Assembly: GCF_040054535.1 (NCBI RefSeq)
Contig: NC_090779.1
Location: 21,689,001 to 21,753,000 of the forward strand
Direction: 5' to 3'
DNA from: Antennarius striatus
Taxonomy: Eukaryota; Chordata; Actinopteri; Lophiiformes; Antennariidae
Length of the DNA stretch: 64,000 nucleotides
The notes below the pieces were generated by a model. It saw only the letters and a list, made by a program, of their open reading frames with translations. It made no database searches and was not told where the DNA came from. Position numbers and translations under genes: made by a program. Positions 27,150 through 39,700 of this stretch are shown in pieces (the first letter of the stretch is position 1; the number at the start of each line of letters is the position of its first letter).

Positions 27150-29343
27150 TTACAATTCGTCTTCATCCCCCTCTTCCTCAGTGTCCAGCGGTTCTCTGTT
27201 TGGGGGGAGACAGGGTTTGATCTGCTGCCAACGCTTTGGAGGCCAGATGATGTGAGAGGCACGAGCATGAAGCAGCCCCACAGACACCTGGGAAAGAAAA
27301 CAGCACAAGTTAGGATCGGAGAATATTTGTCATGGTTTGATTGGACTGATGGGGGATTCATACCGGTCCAAAGCTGTTGCTGTCCAGACTGTGACCGTGA
27401 TGGTCCCCCTCGATCCAGAAGTGACCGTCTGGCACACGAACAAATCGGTTCTTGTAGCTTAGAGTCCTGAAGAGAAATGTGATTTGAAATCAGGATTTTC
27501 TCTCAAGATAAGACATTTAAAAGTTGTGTAAGAGATTTATCTGCATGAACCTATTGACAGTTTCGCTATAATCTGTAATCCCTCCTGTGGAGTTCCAGGT
27601 CGCCCCTTGGGGTCTCCTCCCAGCTGTCCAGAAAGCCTCCACAAAGGAGACCCCAGGAGGAACCCAACCAGACGTGGAGTGGAGGAGCAGAGGCCCTAAA
27701 CTGAAATCCTCCCCATCCTAGAGCATGAGTCCGTAAATGAGATTAAATGAACCTGATCAGTGACCTTTCACATATCCGTGCCAGTTCCTGTGTTTCTTTG
27801 CTGCATGCCTGTATTTTTGATAGTTAAGATTTAAATAAAGATTCCTCCATGTTTCTCATCTAACAGGATGTTTTGTGTTTTTTCAGGTTCCCCATGAAGA
27901 TTTGTTTTAGTTAATCTGATGTGAAATCTGTGTGAATCTGTATACTGCAGATATGATACTGAGACAGGATAAATGTGTTATGTTAGATGTGATGCTTTAT
28001 CCGCCTTGTTTCAAATAGATGTTTATCCTCTATCTTCCTACCGGATGAAGTCGCCCTCCAGACCAATGACCCGCTTGATGATCTTCTGCTGGGGGTTTTT
28101 GGGGGACCTGAGGGAACAAGAAAAACATGAAAAATAATGAGCACAAAACCTGAATGGAAAATAAACATCATGTTAAAGTAACTCAACCTGAGGTGATCAG
28201 TTAAAAGTCAAATACATGAAGTTACCAACAATTTTGATCATCTGTAAGGTTTCAGGCATAAATTTGACATCTGATAGTTTCAGTTTTAATTTCGGGACCA
28301 ATTGTTATTTTTAAAATAGAACCAATCACCAGAATGAGTCAACAAAACACACCAGCACAGGTATTTGATCTCCAGTGTCTTTAAACATACACACCGACAT
28401 CCATGTCTCCGCTTCCTAACCCTACATTCAACACAGATGTGTTCCCATGGAAAGAGGCAGACACTTTGCAAAAATCTAATGCATTTAGATATTTTTTTTA
28501 AAAAAAGGATCACTGAACCTGCGCTCATTAAAGATGGACTGAGGTGAATAAAAACTGCTCTGTGGTCCGATGAGTCCAGTGCTTTTTTTTAAAAATAAAT
28601 CATGGATGATTCATCCTCCAGGCTAAAGAGGAACCCGACCATCAGGTTTGTTATCAGCACATAATTCTAAACTAGTGTCTGTGATGGCATACGGGGGCAT
28701 TAATGCATATTGGAAACCTGCCCATTAGTGAAGGCTCCATTAATGCTAAATCAGATATTCAGGTTTTAGGAACCTGTTTATTTTAACAACACAATGAAAT
28801 TATAACAGTAGTTTCTGCACATATTGAAACAGCTTGGTTAATTAAGCTGGCCTGCCTACAGTCCAGACTCTTTGCCCATTGTTACTGATTAAACTTTCCA
28901 TTTAAATTATCTCATAAGTTTTCATTCTGCATTCACTGATTGTTAAAGAAATCCTTTTTCTTACTCACAAGAGAGACACAATGTCTCCACGTTCGACTTG
29001 ATAGTTCCTCACACTCCAACGGTTCAGCAGGACAACGTCACACTTTGACCCCCCCTCTGGATTCAGGAAGGGCTGAAATATATATGCACAATATATAGGA
29101 GCAACACAGGATTGAACACATGAATAAACCATCACACACACATTGCTGAGTGTCACGGGACACCCCAAAGGACATCGTTCACTCTGATGGGTGTTTCTAA
29201 TGTCTCACCTGCATTGATGCTCCCTCCACTCGTGCCACACAGGCAAATCGATCAAGGAATGTGACGGTGACGGGTACGGCGACGAAGAAACCACTGACGA
29301 AGGCCCGCAAGTACCGTTTGCTCGACCTCATCCGTTGAGCCAT
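27150..29343 (-). CDS. immp2l: mitochondrial inner membrane protease subunit 2 (complete, 181 aa)
   Basis: IMMP2L is a signal-peptidase-type serine protease that removes sorting peptides from proteins delivered to the mitochondrial intermembrane space; it acts with IMMP1L. Five coding exons were chained: 29209-29343, 28969-29072, 28042-28107, 27364-27466, 27150-27287, in total 546 bp. The start [15 protein letters not shown] is followed by a hydrophobic membrane anchor at about residues 15-30. The catalytic serine is S43 in VEGASMQ. The catalytic lysine is K91 in [12 protein letters not shown], the same numbering as human. [17 protein letters not shown] is the conserved substrate-binding block. 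The tail is acidic, ending [10 protein letters not shown] noncoding 5' exon is likely near 29561-29575, with donor CCG/GTAGG and acceptor just before the ATG. The gene spans only 2.2 kb, whereas human IMMP2L is one of the largest human genes. Confidence 0.96.
27585..27735 (-). mobile_element. small LINE-like fragment in immp2l intron
   Basis: Sequence with GGAGGAACCCAACCAGACGT and GGAGGAGCAGAGGCCCT recalls a conserved stretch in a fish LINE polymerase frame. It is short, decayed and not assigned to a clade. Confidence 0.35.
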
Positions 29344-29759
29344 CACCTGGCAGGAAACAAACAAGAAAAAAAGGGGGTTCTTTTTTTATGTTGCTCCCCA
29401 ATGAAAATGCTTGCTCTCATCAATGCTTTGTTTAGAATGCATGCTAGCAGCTAGCCGATGGTACTAACCGGCATGAACAGTGTGACTGTGAGCCGATGAC
29501 GTTATTAAAACGAGCACTTTACCTGAGAAACTACAGCTGAAGCTAGCGAGGCTACAGACCTACCGGCAGCGTGGAGCTAGATCTTCCTGTTGTTGTTATA
29601 CGTCACGGGTGTCTCGTGCCTCCCATGGGTCCCAAAGGGGGAGAGGCGGAGCCTGACCCCGGTGACGTCAGTGAGAGCCCACGTCCTGGATGACGTCTGT
29701 GACCTTTTGGTAAACCCTGATTGGTCAGTCTTGCTCTGTTTAACCACGTGACACCAAAG
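29344..29759. promoter_or_regulatory. shared divergent promoter of immp2l and znf277
   Basis: Only 416 bp separates the two start codons, which point away from each other. The gap is CpG-rich. It contains a full palindromic CRE TGACGTCA at 29663-29670, a second half-type TGACGTC at 29691-29697, an inverted CCAAT box (ATTGG) at 29720-29724 and an E-box CACGTG at 29745-29750, ten bases before the znf277 ATG. No TATA box is apparent. This arrangement is typical of bidirectional housekeeping promoters; activity is inferred. Confidence 0.7.
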
Positions 29760-30696
29760 ATGGCCGCCTGTGGCAGGAGAAAAGATGGTATGTTCTCATT
29801 TTAGACGTTTCAGTCGGACTCATGACGTTGTTTGTGTCCGAAGATCATTGTCAGTCTGAAAATAAAATGTTCTGTCTGTCAGAAAGAAAGTACCAGCTAA
29901 AAAGCTCTCAATATTGAAGTTTCAGCTAGCTGGCTAAGCTAAAAGGCGAACTTGTCCGTCCATGTTAATAGTTACAGACTTATACAGATAGAAATCCAGA
30001 GTAAATATTAGTATTAAATATTATTACTCTAACCCTAGTTTGTCAAAAGGTAGGAAAAATGATTTTTTTTTAAAAACAGTAAAGACTTTGAAATTTGAAG
30101 AAAAAGTTCTTAAAATAAGAGCGCTTCCCCTGCCTGAAAGAAGACACGTCACGATTCTAGAACTACTGTTAGTAGTACAGTACAGTATATGAGAGTATAA
30201 CTAGTATGGTTATGGATGGTACTGCAGTAACGCGTGGGTCTCCGTCTCACAGCTGAGGACAGCATCCTGGAGCCACTGTGTTTTCCAGAGCAGATCCCTG
30301 AGGGGACCAGTTCTCCCAGTAAACACTGGCCCAGTTTAGAGCTGCTGGTGTGTCTGTTCTGTCGCGAGTCCGTCCCTCAGGTGCAGAAAGACGTCCTCCT
30401 CAAACACCTGCTGATGGAGCACAAGACGGTCATCGCTGACGTCAAACTGATCGCAGACTTGCCAAAGTATGAACATACGAAGCGCACTGCCTTGTTTCTG
30501 TACAGAAAGCTGATCTCAGACCAATTTCAGCAGATTAAGACTGCTGTATCATAAAATATTTTATGTTACTGTTTATTTACTGCTGCCGGAGACGTACAGA
30601 GGTTAGGTTCAGACCAACATGAATCTCAGATCTGTTTGATCACGTTCAGAGCCACCATATGGTCTGTGAGTTTACCAGAAACTGCTTTTTTGGATT

Positions 30697-30747
<51 letters not shown>

Positions 30748-33700
30748 TGTGCGTGTGTGTAGTGGCAGCCAATCTTTATAATGCATTGAACAATTTGAAA
30801 TCGCTAGCTCACCCAAAAATAATTATGATCTATAAGTTTAGTTTAAAGGTATAAAATAAACATTTATCCTGATCATGTTTAATATAATGTTTAATATAAT
30901 GAACACTGAATACATTGAAAGAAAGAAAAACAATATGCAGACATCAGTCTCAATGCTCACATCATAGCTGTACTAATCAGGTTTGCCAGTAATAAATACA
31001 TTGTCTTAGACTATGACCTCATCCATGTCTGAAGAGTCTCAAAGTTAGGTTGAATCTCTTTGAGTTGATTTAAAGCTTTAGAATCGAGAGAGATCTTCCC
31101 AACAGTTGTCTTTAGAATAAATACCCATTGTCACGGTGACGGGAAACAAAGCTGATGTTTCTGTGATGCCTTTCCTCTTGTCTTTCAGGTACCTGCTGTA
31201 CTGGAAGGGCAGATTCTTGGAGCAGCCGGTCACAGAATTCTGCAGTGTCATTAAGACTAATTCCACTGGTCCAGTCGGTGAGTTCACAGACACTCAGACA
31301 TGTTCATTGTCCATCCAGCCTTACCTACAGCACTGAGTTCTCACTAGCTGCAGTCTCTTGTGAAGACAAGCCAAAACATACATAACAGGAAACACCATTA
31401 CTCACTTCATTATCAGAAGTGATCAAACCATGATCCAAATCAATATCTTTTGGTCAGCGATTGTTCTCAGTAGCAGTAGGGTATTCAGTTACATATCAAC
31501 CAAATCTGTGAACAGTTCACTGTAAATGTCTTCTTCTGACTGATTAACCCACATCAATAGGTCAATAGTCATAGTTAATAGTCAAACTATACTGTAACTT
31601 TTGTCTGCCTGTAATTTTTATTAAGATCAATGTGATTTTGATTTTAATCTTGTCCGCACAGAGAAACAGGAGGACTACTTCCTGCTGTGTGACGTCCTTC
31701 CAGAAGACCGAATCCTCAGAGAGAGGCTCCAACAGAGACGACTGGTCAGGAACCTGACCCCCATGTTCTCTGATTGTCTGACATGAATCCACAAACTGTG
31801 GCGACCAATTCCGCCCTCCAGGATCTGTTTCAGTGTTGATCTTTACAGGAAGAAGTTCTGGAGCAGCAGCAGGCGGAGAGAGAGGACAGCAGCTTCAATC
31901 ATGTCTGCATGTTCTGCAGTGAAGAGTTCACTGGAAACAGGTTGAAAACCAAATTAATCTGACAGCCAGTATAAAGAACAAACAAAAAACAAACAAAAAC
32001 AAAACTATCAAAGTTTTATCAAATTGCCATTAAAGTGGTGTCATATACTGTAAATGAGCAATTACTCTCAGCACATCATAAATATTTAGTGTCAAATTTT
32101 CAGGGCGACTCTGCTGAACCACATGGCCCGAGAGCATTCCTTCAGCATCGGCCTGCCGGACAACATCGTGTACTGTAAACAGTTTCTGGAGACATTGCAA
32201 AGCAAACTGGACAAGTAAGACCTCCGGGTTAAAGACGTACATACACTGAACTGAACATCCTTTACAGACATATATATAAATATATGCTACACATGTATAT
32301 GTTCTACATACATCCTCCACAGATGTATAGACTCTACATGTAACTACATACATGCTCTTGTAGATTCTATGTATACTGTCTTGCCCTCTATGAGATGCAG
32401 CAGAAAATACATACATCTAGTAGTTAATGTAATAAAGCTCTAAACTGTAATTTTGTTCCAAGTTATTTTAGCATCAACCATCATCTATACGTCCTTTTAG
32501 GTTAAATCTATGCAGTTTTATTTTCCTGATAGACCAATTCGTTCTTTGTTAATCTGTTCCAACAGCTGACATGCAGAGAACATGGATGCTAATGTTTACT
32601 GTGTCCCCCTCTCAGTCTGCAGTGTCTTTACTGTGAGAAATCCTTCAGAGACAAAACCACACTGAAAGATCACATGAGGAAAAAATCTCACCGCCGCATC
32701 AACGCCAACAACCATGAATACGACCGCTTCTACATCATCAACTACCTGGTACCACAACCCACTGTCTAAAGATTAGCTACCTGAAGTACCTTTAGACCTG
32801 GCTCTCCAATAGAGACCAGGAAAATCTGTCATGTTTGATGATGTGTGTTCTGGGTAAGCATGTCACGTGGTGAACAAATATTGAAATGTCTATGTTAGCT
32901 CTGGTGCTAATCTCACAGTCACTCTAAAAGTGAGTACGTTTTCTTCTAAATGGACAAAATCTCGTGCTTCTTCTGAAGCGTTTGGCATTTTTACATGCAT
33001 GTGTTTAATGTGATTAATCACATGAGTCATTTCCTCTTTAGAAATCTGTTTGGTGGAAAGTTAGACGAGTTTTTCTGTCTCCTTTCAGGAACTGGGGAAG
33101 ACCTGGGAGGACGTCCAGAGCGAGGATGACCGTGAGCTGGTAGATGATGAAGATGAGTGAGTATCGGATCTGTGTGAATGGATTCAGCTTCACTGATCAC
33201 CTATGATGAAGGGAACCATCTCTTTCTTATCCCATCTGTCTGTCGTCCACAGTGATTGGTCGGACTGGCAGGCTCATCCAGTCACTGCCGTGTGTCTGTT
33301 CTGTGATCATCAGTCAGAGACAATGGACCAGATCTACACACATATGAAGGTAGAACAACGTTTACAGGAAGCCAGAAACATTTGGAAACCTCGCCATCCT
33401 GATCTCCTTGTGTAACCAGAGTGTTATCATCACTAGTGTGTAACAAGCACTAGCACTACATTTTCTTCTGATTTGACAAATTTGAATGCTTTCCTCTGAT
33501 AGTGACAGAGATGTGAGGAATCCTACGATGTCCAGTGAACCATTTTCTGATGTTTTCTGAATTTTTTTTTGCTCCTGTGGTTTCAGGACACTCATGGCTT
33601 CGACCTCCATCAGCTGAGGACTCAACTCGGTGAGTAAAATATACACAAGATGTTCCTTCTCTGTAAGGTGATCAGTGTAATTAACGGAAGCAGTCACTGA

Positions 33701-34404
33701 CAGATGAGATCTGGTATGAACCAGAATCTGCATGAGGTGGACGGGATATAAACTGTGTACACCACATACACGTGTCTTACCGCAGGTCTCAGGTTCTACC
33801 AGCAGGTCAAACTGGTGAACTTCATACGTCGGCAGATCCACCAGAGCCGCTGCTACGGCTGCCAGGAGAAATTTGACTCCAGAGACGATGTGGTCCGCCA
33901 CATCGTAGATGAAGGTCATGTGATGATGCTGCCTGAGGTGTCGACGTGGAATCAGCCACAGTAAGTTCAGGTTCATGTTGGTGTCAGTGCTTCCAGGTCA
34001 ATCTTTTCACTAACGCCAGTGAGAGATAACATGCTGCAGGAATTGTGAATTGCTGCTGCTACCACCAGAGGGCACTAGTGTTTTTTTTTTCTTCCGTTTA
34101 CTTTTGGATTAGTTTATATTCTGTTTTAAAGAAACTACTGTTAATAAAATCATTCATTTTATTTATTTACTACTTCTCATTAGTGAATAAACCTGACTCA
34201 TCTCTCCTCAGGTATTACTTCCCCACGTATGAAAACGACGCCCTCTTGTGTACATTATGTGACAGCGGCGAGGACGAGAGAGACGAGACAAACCACTGCG
34301 AGGACGTCCCGGTCATTGCAGAGGATGTGTCCAACCTCAGAGCGCTGAAACAGACCAGCGTCCTCAACCACCTGCTGAAGAACAGAGGCTCCTGCAGCAG
34401 CTAG
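29760..34404 (+). CDS. znf277: zinc finger protein 277 (complete, 441 aa)
   Basis: ZNF277 is a C2H2 zinc-finger protein reported to associate with Polycomb components and with ribosomal protein uS5 (RPS2). Twelve exons were chained: 29760-29787, 30253-30466, 31189-31277, 31662-31744, 31849-31940, 32104-32214, 32616-32748, 33089-33156, 33253-33349, 33587-33629, 33786-33960, 34212-34404, in total 1326 bp. The start is MAACGRRKDAED, then SILEPLCFPE as in human. Fingers are seen at about residues 43-66 (CLFC...HLLMEH), 158-182 (CMFC...HMAREH), 209-229 (CLYC...HMRKKSH), about 288-310 (CLFC...) and about 340-365 (CYGCQEKF...). EYDRFYIINYLELGK, GLRFYQQVKLVNFIRRQ and QYYFPTYENDALLC are highly conserved. 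An acidic GEDERDETNH segment precedes the end. Intron 2 has a long CA run. The 3' end converges on the kinesin gene 145 bp away. Confidence 0.96.
30700..30746. repeat. (CA)n microsatellite in znf277 intron 2
   Basis: About 23 CA dinucleotides in an uninterrupted run. It is more than 200 bp from the nearest exon, unlike several others in this window. Confidence 0.95.
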
Positions 34405-34495
34405 GATGACGATGGAATGGAGTCAGGGGCAGATTGATGTCAAACTAATCGGTCTCTGAAGCGACTCTACAGACATTGAGATATAAAATCTATCT

Positions 34496-34501
34496 TTTAT
34501 T
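34496..34501 (-). terminator. candidate polyadenylation signal AATAAA of the kinesin gene
   Basis: AATAAA on the minus strand lies about 50 nt downstream of the kinesin stop codon. It falls inside the 145-bp gap between the two convergent stop codons. znf277 has no canonical AATAAA in the gap, so its transcript may continue into the kinesin 3' exon. Confidence 0.6.
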
Positions 34502-34549
34502 GTAAAACAGTCACAAATCAGTCATCAGGGATCTCTTCTGGTCTCCTGT

Positions 34550-36655
34550 CTATTTGACAGCCTTGTTGCTTTTGGTGGGTACAATGTTCTGCGTCGCCTT
34601 CCCCAGTGACACCTGCCGTGTGGAGGAGCCAAACTGGAGCGTGCTCAGTGTTTCCGCCACGTCTTCAACATCTGGACTCACGTTCAGAAACATGCAGCAC
34701 TGCAGAGAAACCAGAGGACACACCTGTTAGCGAGGAAGATGATCAGTTTAGCTAAACATGTTCACGTGGAACCTGTCTGGACACTTTGACTCAGTAATGT
34801 GTGCAATAAAACAACAATTGAGGCAACACTGGAGGTGGTTTTGTGTAAACAAACCATAAACATGAACAATTAGATTGTCCCTTTACTGTTTCTGCACCGG
34901 ATGCCGTTCCTGCTGCAACCCGATTTATCTGGGTTTGGGACTGGCTTACAGTAGACACTGGCTCCAGTAGGGCTGCAGATACTAGGGATTGAAGCCAGGG
35001 CCGCATACGTGCGAAGCATGCTCTCTACCCTTGAATTACATCCCCGGCCTGCCGCAGTCCTACCTCAAAACAAGCTGTGTAAAAGCCGAGGGAGCATCTC
35101 ACCTTGGCATCTCCACTGAGGCAGGACTGCAGCAGGTGGGTGAGTTTGGAGTTCCTGTACGGGACGTGGAGGGCGTTACACTTCAGAGCGCTGAACACCT
35201 GGAGGACAGGAGGAAATAATCTGCCGTTTTCATGCTTGTAAGAAAAAGCAGGTTAGCACTGCAAATGTTAGCCTGAATGGGCTGTATTAACCAAAAATAA
35301 ACAAAAACCCCAAAACAACCCAATAATAATGTAGCCAACAGTGAGCTCCTTGTTGATGGAGGTAAGATGGAGGTAAGGCTCAATCACCACTGCAGGTCAG
35401 GAGCTCGTTAGTTACTGTATCCTTCCAGTAAGAATAAAGTTTAGAACAAGCCGAGTCCCATCTCAAGTCACACTTGTTTGCTGAGCTTCAAGGTGGAGCC
35501 CAGTTTAAAGAACCTCATAAAAACGTCTGCAGATGGAATCAAATTTTATAACCAGTTCCAATTCTGGTACCTGATTTTGATGGCCAAACCTACTGGTCAT
35601 AATATCCGCATCATTAACCTGATCCATTAGCAGCTGGAGGTTCCAGGGCAGCCCCGTTGCTGACCCATGTGCCCCCCCAGGTGGGCCTCTATACCTGTCC
35701 CAGGGCCGTCAGAGACTTGTTGATGGCAGCCGCCTCCACCAGCCGCTGACCCTCCGCTTCAGTTTTAGAGATCCGTTCAGATCCAGCCAGGTCACACAGT
35801 GTGAGCGTCCCACGAGACACCAGCCCCGACACCTGGTCTGAGCCCTCCACCTCCAGCGCCACCACCAGGTGAGACCGGGAACTGAGGAAGAAGGACATTT
35901 CATTAATCCTGCTTTTCATCGGGGTAGCTTTTTTTTTTCTACCTGTCTACCTGAAAGCAGCACCTGTGTGTGTTCATCTTGGTGGAGGCGATCTTCCTGT
36001 TCTTCTCTCCTGTCTCCATGACACTGAGGATGTCAGCTTCAGTCTGGACCTGGATCTGGGTCAGTCCTTGGACAGACACTGACTTCCCCTGGACCCTGAT
36101 GTCCAGAGCAGGACCAGAGCTTTTGGTCAGCAGGTCATTCAGATTGTCATTATAAATCTCCAACATAGAAATCTGAAAATTAGTACAAACGTATAAAATG
36201 TATTGCACAAATATAAAAATACGGTTGTGTGCGTGTGTGTGTGTGTATATATATAATATATACCCTATGTACATATAATTTAATATTTTATGTCATTCTG
36301 TGGAAAATTGTCTCATTAAAATTAAAGTTACTTCAAAATTGTTGCTTCACAATAATTGAATATAGAAACATTATATATAGTTAAAATGGACACTGGAATT
36401 TACTGGTGTGAAAGGACGTTTTCATATGTTGGTTGTGCTGGGTGTGTATTACTGAAGTGTTTCCACAGTGGTGACATCATCGATGGTGTGGAGAGTCAGT
36501 GTGATCTTTGGATTCATACTCTGGTGAATAATGAGTGGAGACATTTCACACAAAATCAGCTGTGATGATATCACACCTTCAGCCTGTAGGACACGTTCTC
36601 CTTCTCTGAACAGATGCGGAGAAGTTCTCGTATGGATCTAAGAACACACACATAC

Positions 36656-36738
<83 letters not shown>

Positions 36739-39700
36739 AGAAACTCAACTCTGTGTAAACTGATCTCATCACATATTGATGAGCCGTTATCAGGTGTCAC
36801 ATCTCAAAATGAGACGAGAGGATTTGAAACGTGTCAAAAAGCTTCCATTGCTCCAGACTTTAAATCCGACCACTGATCATTCACCTGTTTCTGATTGGAT
36901 ATTTGGTTTTGTTTTTGTTGTGGGTGCGTCAATCAGACGTTTTAGCATTCTCTGATAGAACCCATCACTAAAGTAAGGGCTTTCTTACAGTACATCCTTC
37001 CTAACATATTTACGTGAATAATGTTCACCTATCTTTATGAAAACTAAACAATTATTAAATGTTTTCACCTGTTTCACAGCTCGCCATTTACTTCTACAGG
37101 AAGACGTTTTCTAAAAGCTGTGCCAAAACTAAGCTGGTGTCCATTGTAAAGACAAGTTTTCTCCCTATCATGTTTTATTGTTGATATAATGCTGAGTTGG
37201 AAAAGACAGGTGTGAAAGCAGTTGCTATGTGTTAATGGTTTTACGTTACTAAAGTTTACATCACAGCATTATTCAGCAACTCTGACCTGATGTTGACTCC
37301 GGGGTTCTCTTTGTTGCCCATCATGGTGTACGTCTTCCCTGAGCCAGTTTGCCCATAGGCCAGTATACAGACGTTAAATCCATCCACGCAGGACGTGATC
37401 ACTGGCAGAGTCCCTGCAAACACATCTTCCTGCAGGAAGAAACAAAAAAAGACATCAAATCTTAAGATTTTTGTAACAAGAACAGCAAAGATTTGATACA
37501 GTAAAAAAATGACTGAAATAATCGATTGTCAAACTAGTTTCAGACAAATTTTGTTTGAATTGACTTGGTTCAGATGCATTGGAGAGGTCCAGTTAAGTGT
37601 TACCTGTGTGCTGTTCTGAGAGTAGACCTTATCAAACTGAAATTTCTTTCTGTTCCCCTTCTGGACGACCGCCACCTCCTGGTCACTGACTGTCTCCAGG
37701 CAGGAACTGGAGCCCATCGTCTTCCTACAGCGACAGAACACTCGGATGTTCCCCTGCAGCTCCAGCAGCTTATTGTACAGACTCTTCCGTTCCACCGCCT
37801 CCTTTCGGTAGAGGGACCTCAGCTCCTCCACCTCCTTGGCTGAATCCTGCTCTGCCAGGATCAACCTACCCGCAGCAGCCTTCTGCTGCTCCAGCTGGTT
37901 CTTCATGTCAGTCATCGCCTGCTGGACGGTGGATCGGAGCTGCTTGTTGGAGACGTTCAGCTCATGTGTCAGACGGCTCACCTGCCGGACTTGGTCGGGT
38001 TCTACAGTGGTTTTGATGATGGTTTTGGGAGGGGGAGCAGCGGGAGTTCGGCGATTCAGAAGGGATCGGATCTTCTCTTGAGCACCCTGCTGGTAAGCTT
38101 CAAGTTTGGCTAATTTATGGTTCTGGTGCTGGATGACTTCGCTGAGGTAACGGACCTCCCTGGCTAGGTAGCTGTTCCTCTGAAAGAGATCGTCCACTTC
38201 CTTCTGTTTGGTCTGGAGTTTCTGCTTGAGATCCTCAATGATTCTGTCCCGCTCAAGGAGGGCTCTGCAAAACAAGATGTTTCATCAAGGGAGTTAACAA
38301 CAGGCATCATCAAGACTGATCCAGAAATCAACCAGAAATCAACATTACATGAAGAAAAATGGAAGAGAGTGACATAAAAATATTGAGGTTTTTCACATAT
38401 TCATGTCTAGTTTTAGCACAACTGAGCTGACAGGAAGTCCTTCCCCATCCAGGACAAGCCTGTCGTCTTTAGAAGTGTTCTGAATCAGTTTGGATGCTGG
38501 TCTTGCGGTTTTTGCACACCTGAAGGAGTTGAGATCATGGGTGTAGTTGTGATCTCCGCCTGGAATCTGCAGCAGTATTTCTCCAAACATGGTAAGGTAG
38601 ACAGAGATGACCTCCTCAGGGTCATAGTTACACTGTCTGAGCGCTGCGGTGATCTCCTTCTGGTCCACCAGACCAGGAAGCGCAGACTGGAACACCAAAC
38701 ACAATACACTTTTTTCTTCACGCTGGGAGCTGGAATTCCGAGGGACTCTTTCATCCCAGTGATATGTTGAAGATGATGAGAAAATCAGACTGTTCCTTAC
38801 CATGACTTGTTGGACTCTAGCCTTGACAAACTCCACGTTGACCTCCCACTGCAGCGGCAGTAGGAGCCACACACCTGACTGAGGATCCCAGAACCTGCAG
38901 ATGTTAACCCGCTCCTGAAAGATGTTGGGGTGAGATAGCAGAAAGACACACCGTGGCAGAAGTCAGGAACCCTCCTCACCTCGAACATGTAGGTCATGAC
39001 GGTTCCTCTGCCTTGGATGTAGATGCTACCGGTGCGATCGTCTTCCCCGACTGCAGGCTGGCTGTCAGCAGGAGCCAGTGGCTGACCAGAGGCCTAAGGG
39101 TCAAAATAATGATTCGTAGGATGCAGGGAAATATTTACAGAGATGCTAATGATCAACAGACCTCCATGTTGGCAGTGAGGAAGCGTCCCTGATCGTACCA
39201 GTCCTTTGGAAATGGCTGCAGCTTCTGATGATGACAATGAGGGGTCAAGAATAAACTAGCTGTCAGGACACACATTAAGAAAAAACATCAAATTTCCATT
39301 CACATGACTTCAGAACAGTTGGCCTAAAAAATAGAGTCCATTGAAGTCATTTTTGTTTAGAACACAAACATGACTTCAAAATATAATCCATGTTTCTGGA
39401 AGATCCTGAAAAAACTTGTATGTGGTAACCCGTTCAGCTAGTCTAATAATCTAATGAAAATAATGATAATAAAAACCAATATACATAAATAACAGTGTAG
39501 AATTTTATTTTCACTGATTTATTTTGGGAATTACAGGAATATTGGAATTCCTAAGGCAGAAGGTGAAGGGGACCAGTAACAGATAACGTTTTAACCCAAT
39601 GATTAGAAATAATAGAATCAAGAGGAATCTTCAATAGAGTAGACAGGCACCAAGGGTCTGATGGGAAATGTAGTTCTGATGGAAGGGAACCTTGACTGAC

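Noticed and set aside
33362-33976. 204-aa minus-strand open frame
   Set aside because: It is antisense to znf277 exons 10-11 and their introns. It has no recognisable domain, and the plus-strand exons explain the sequence.
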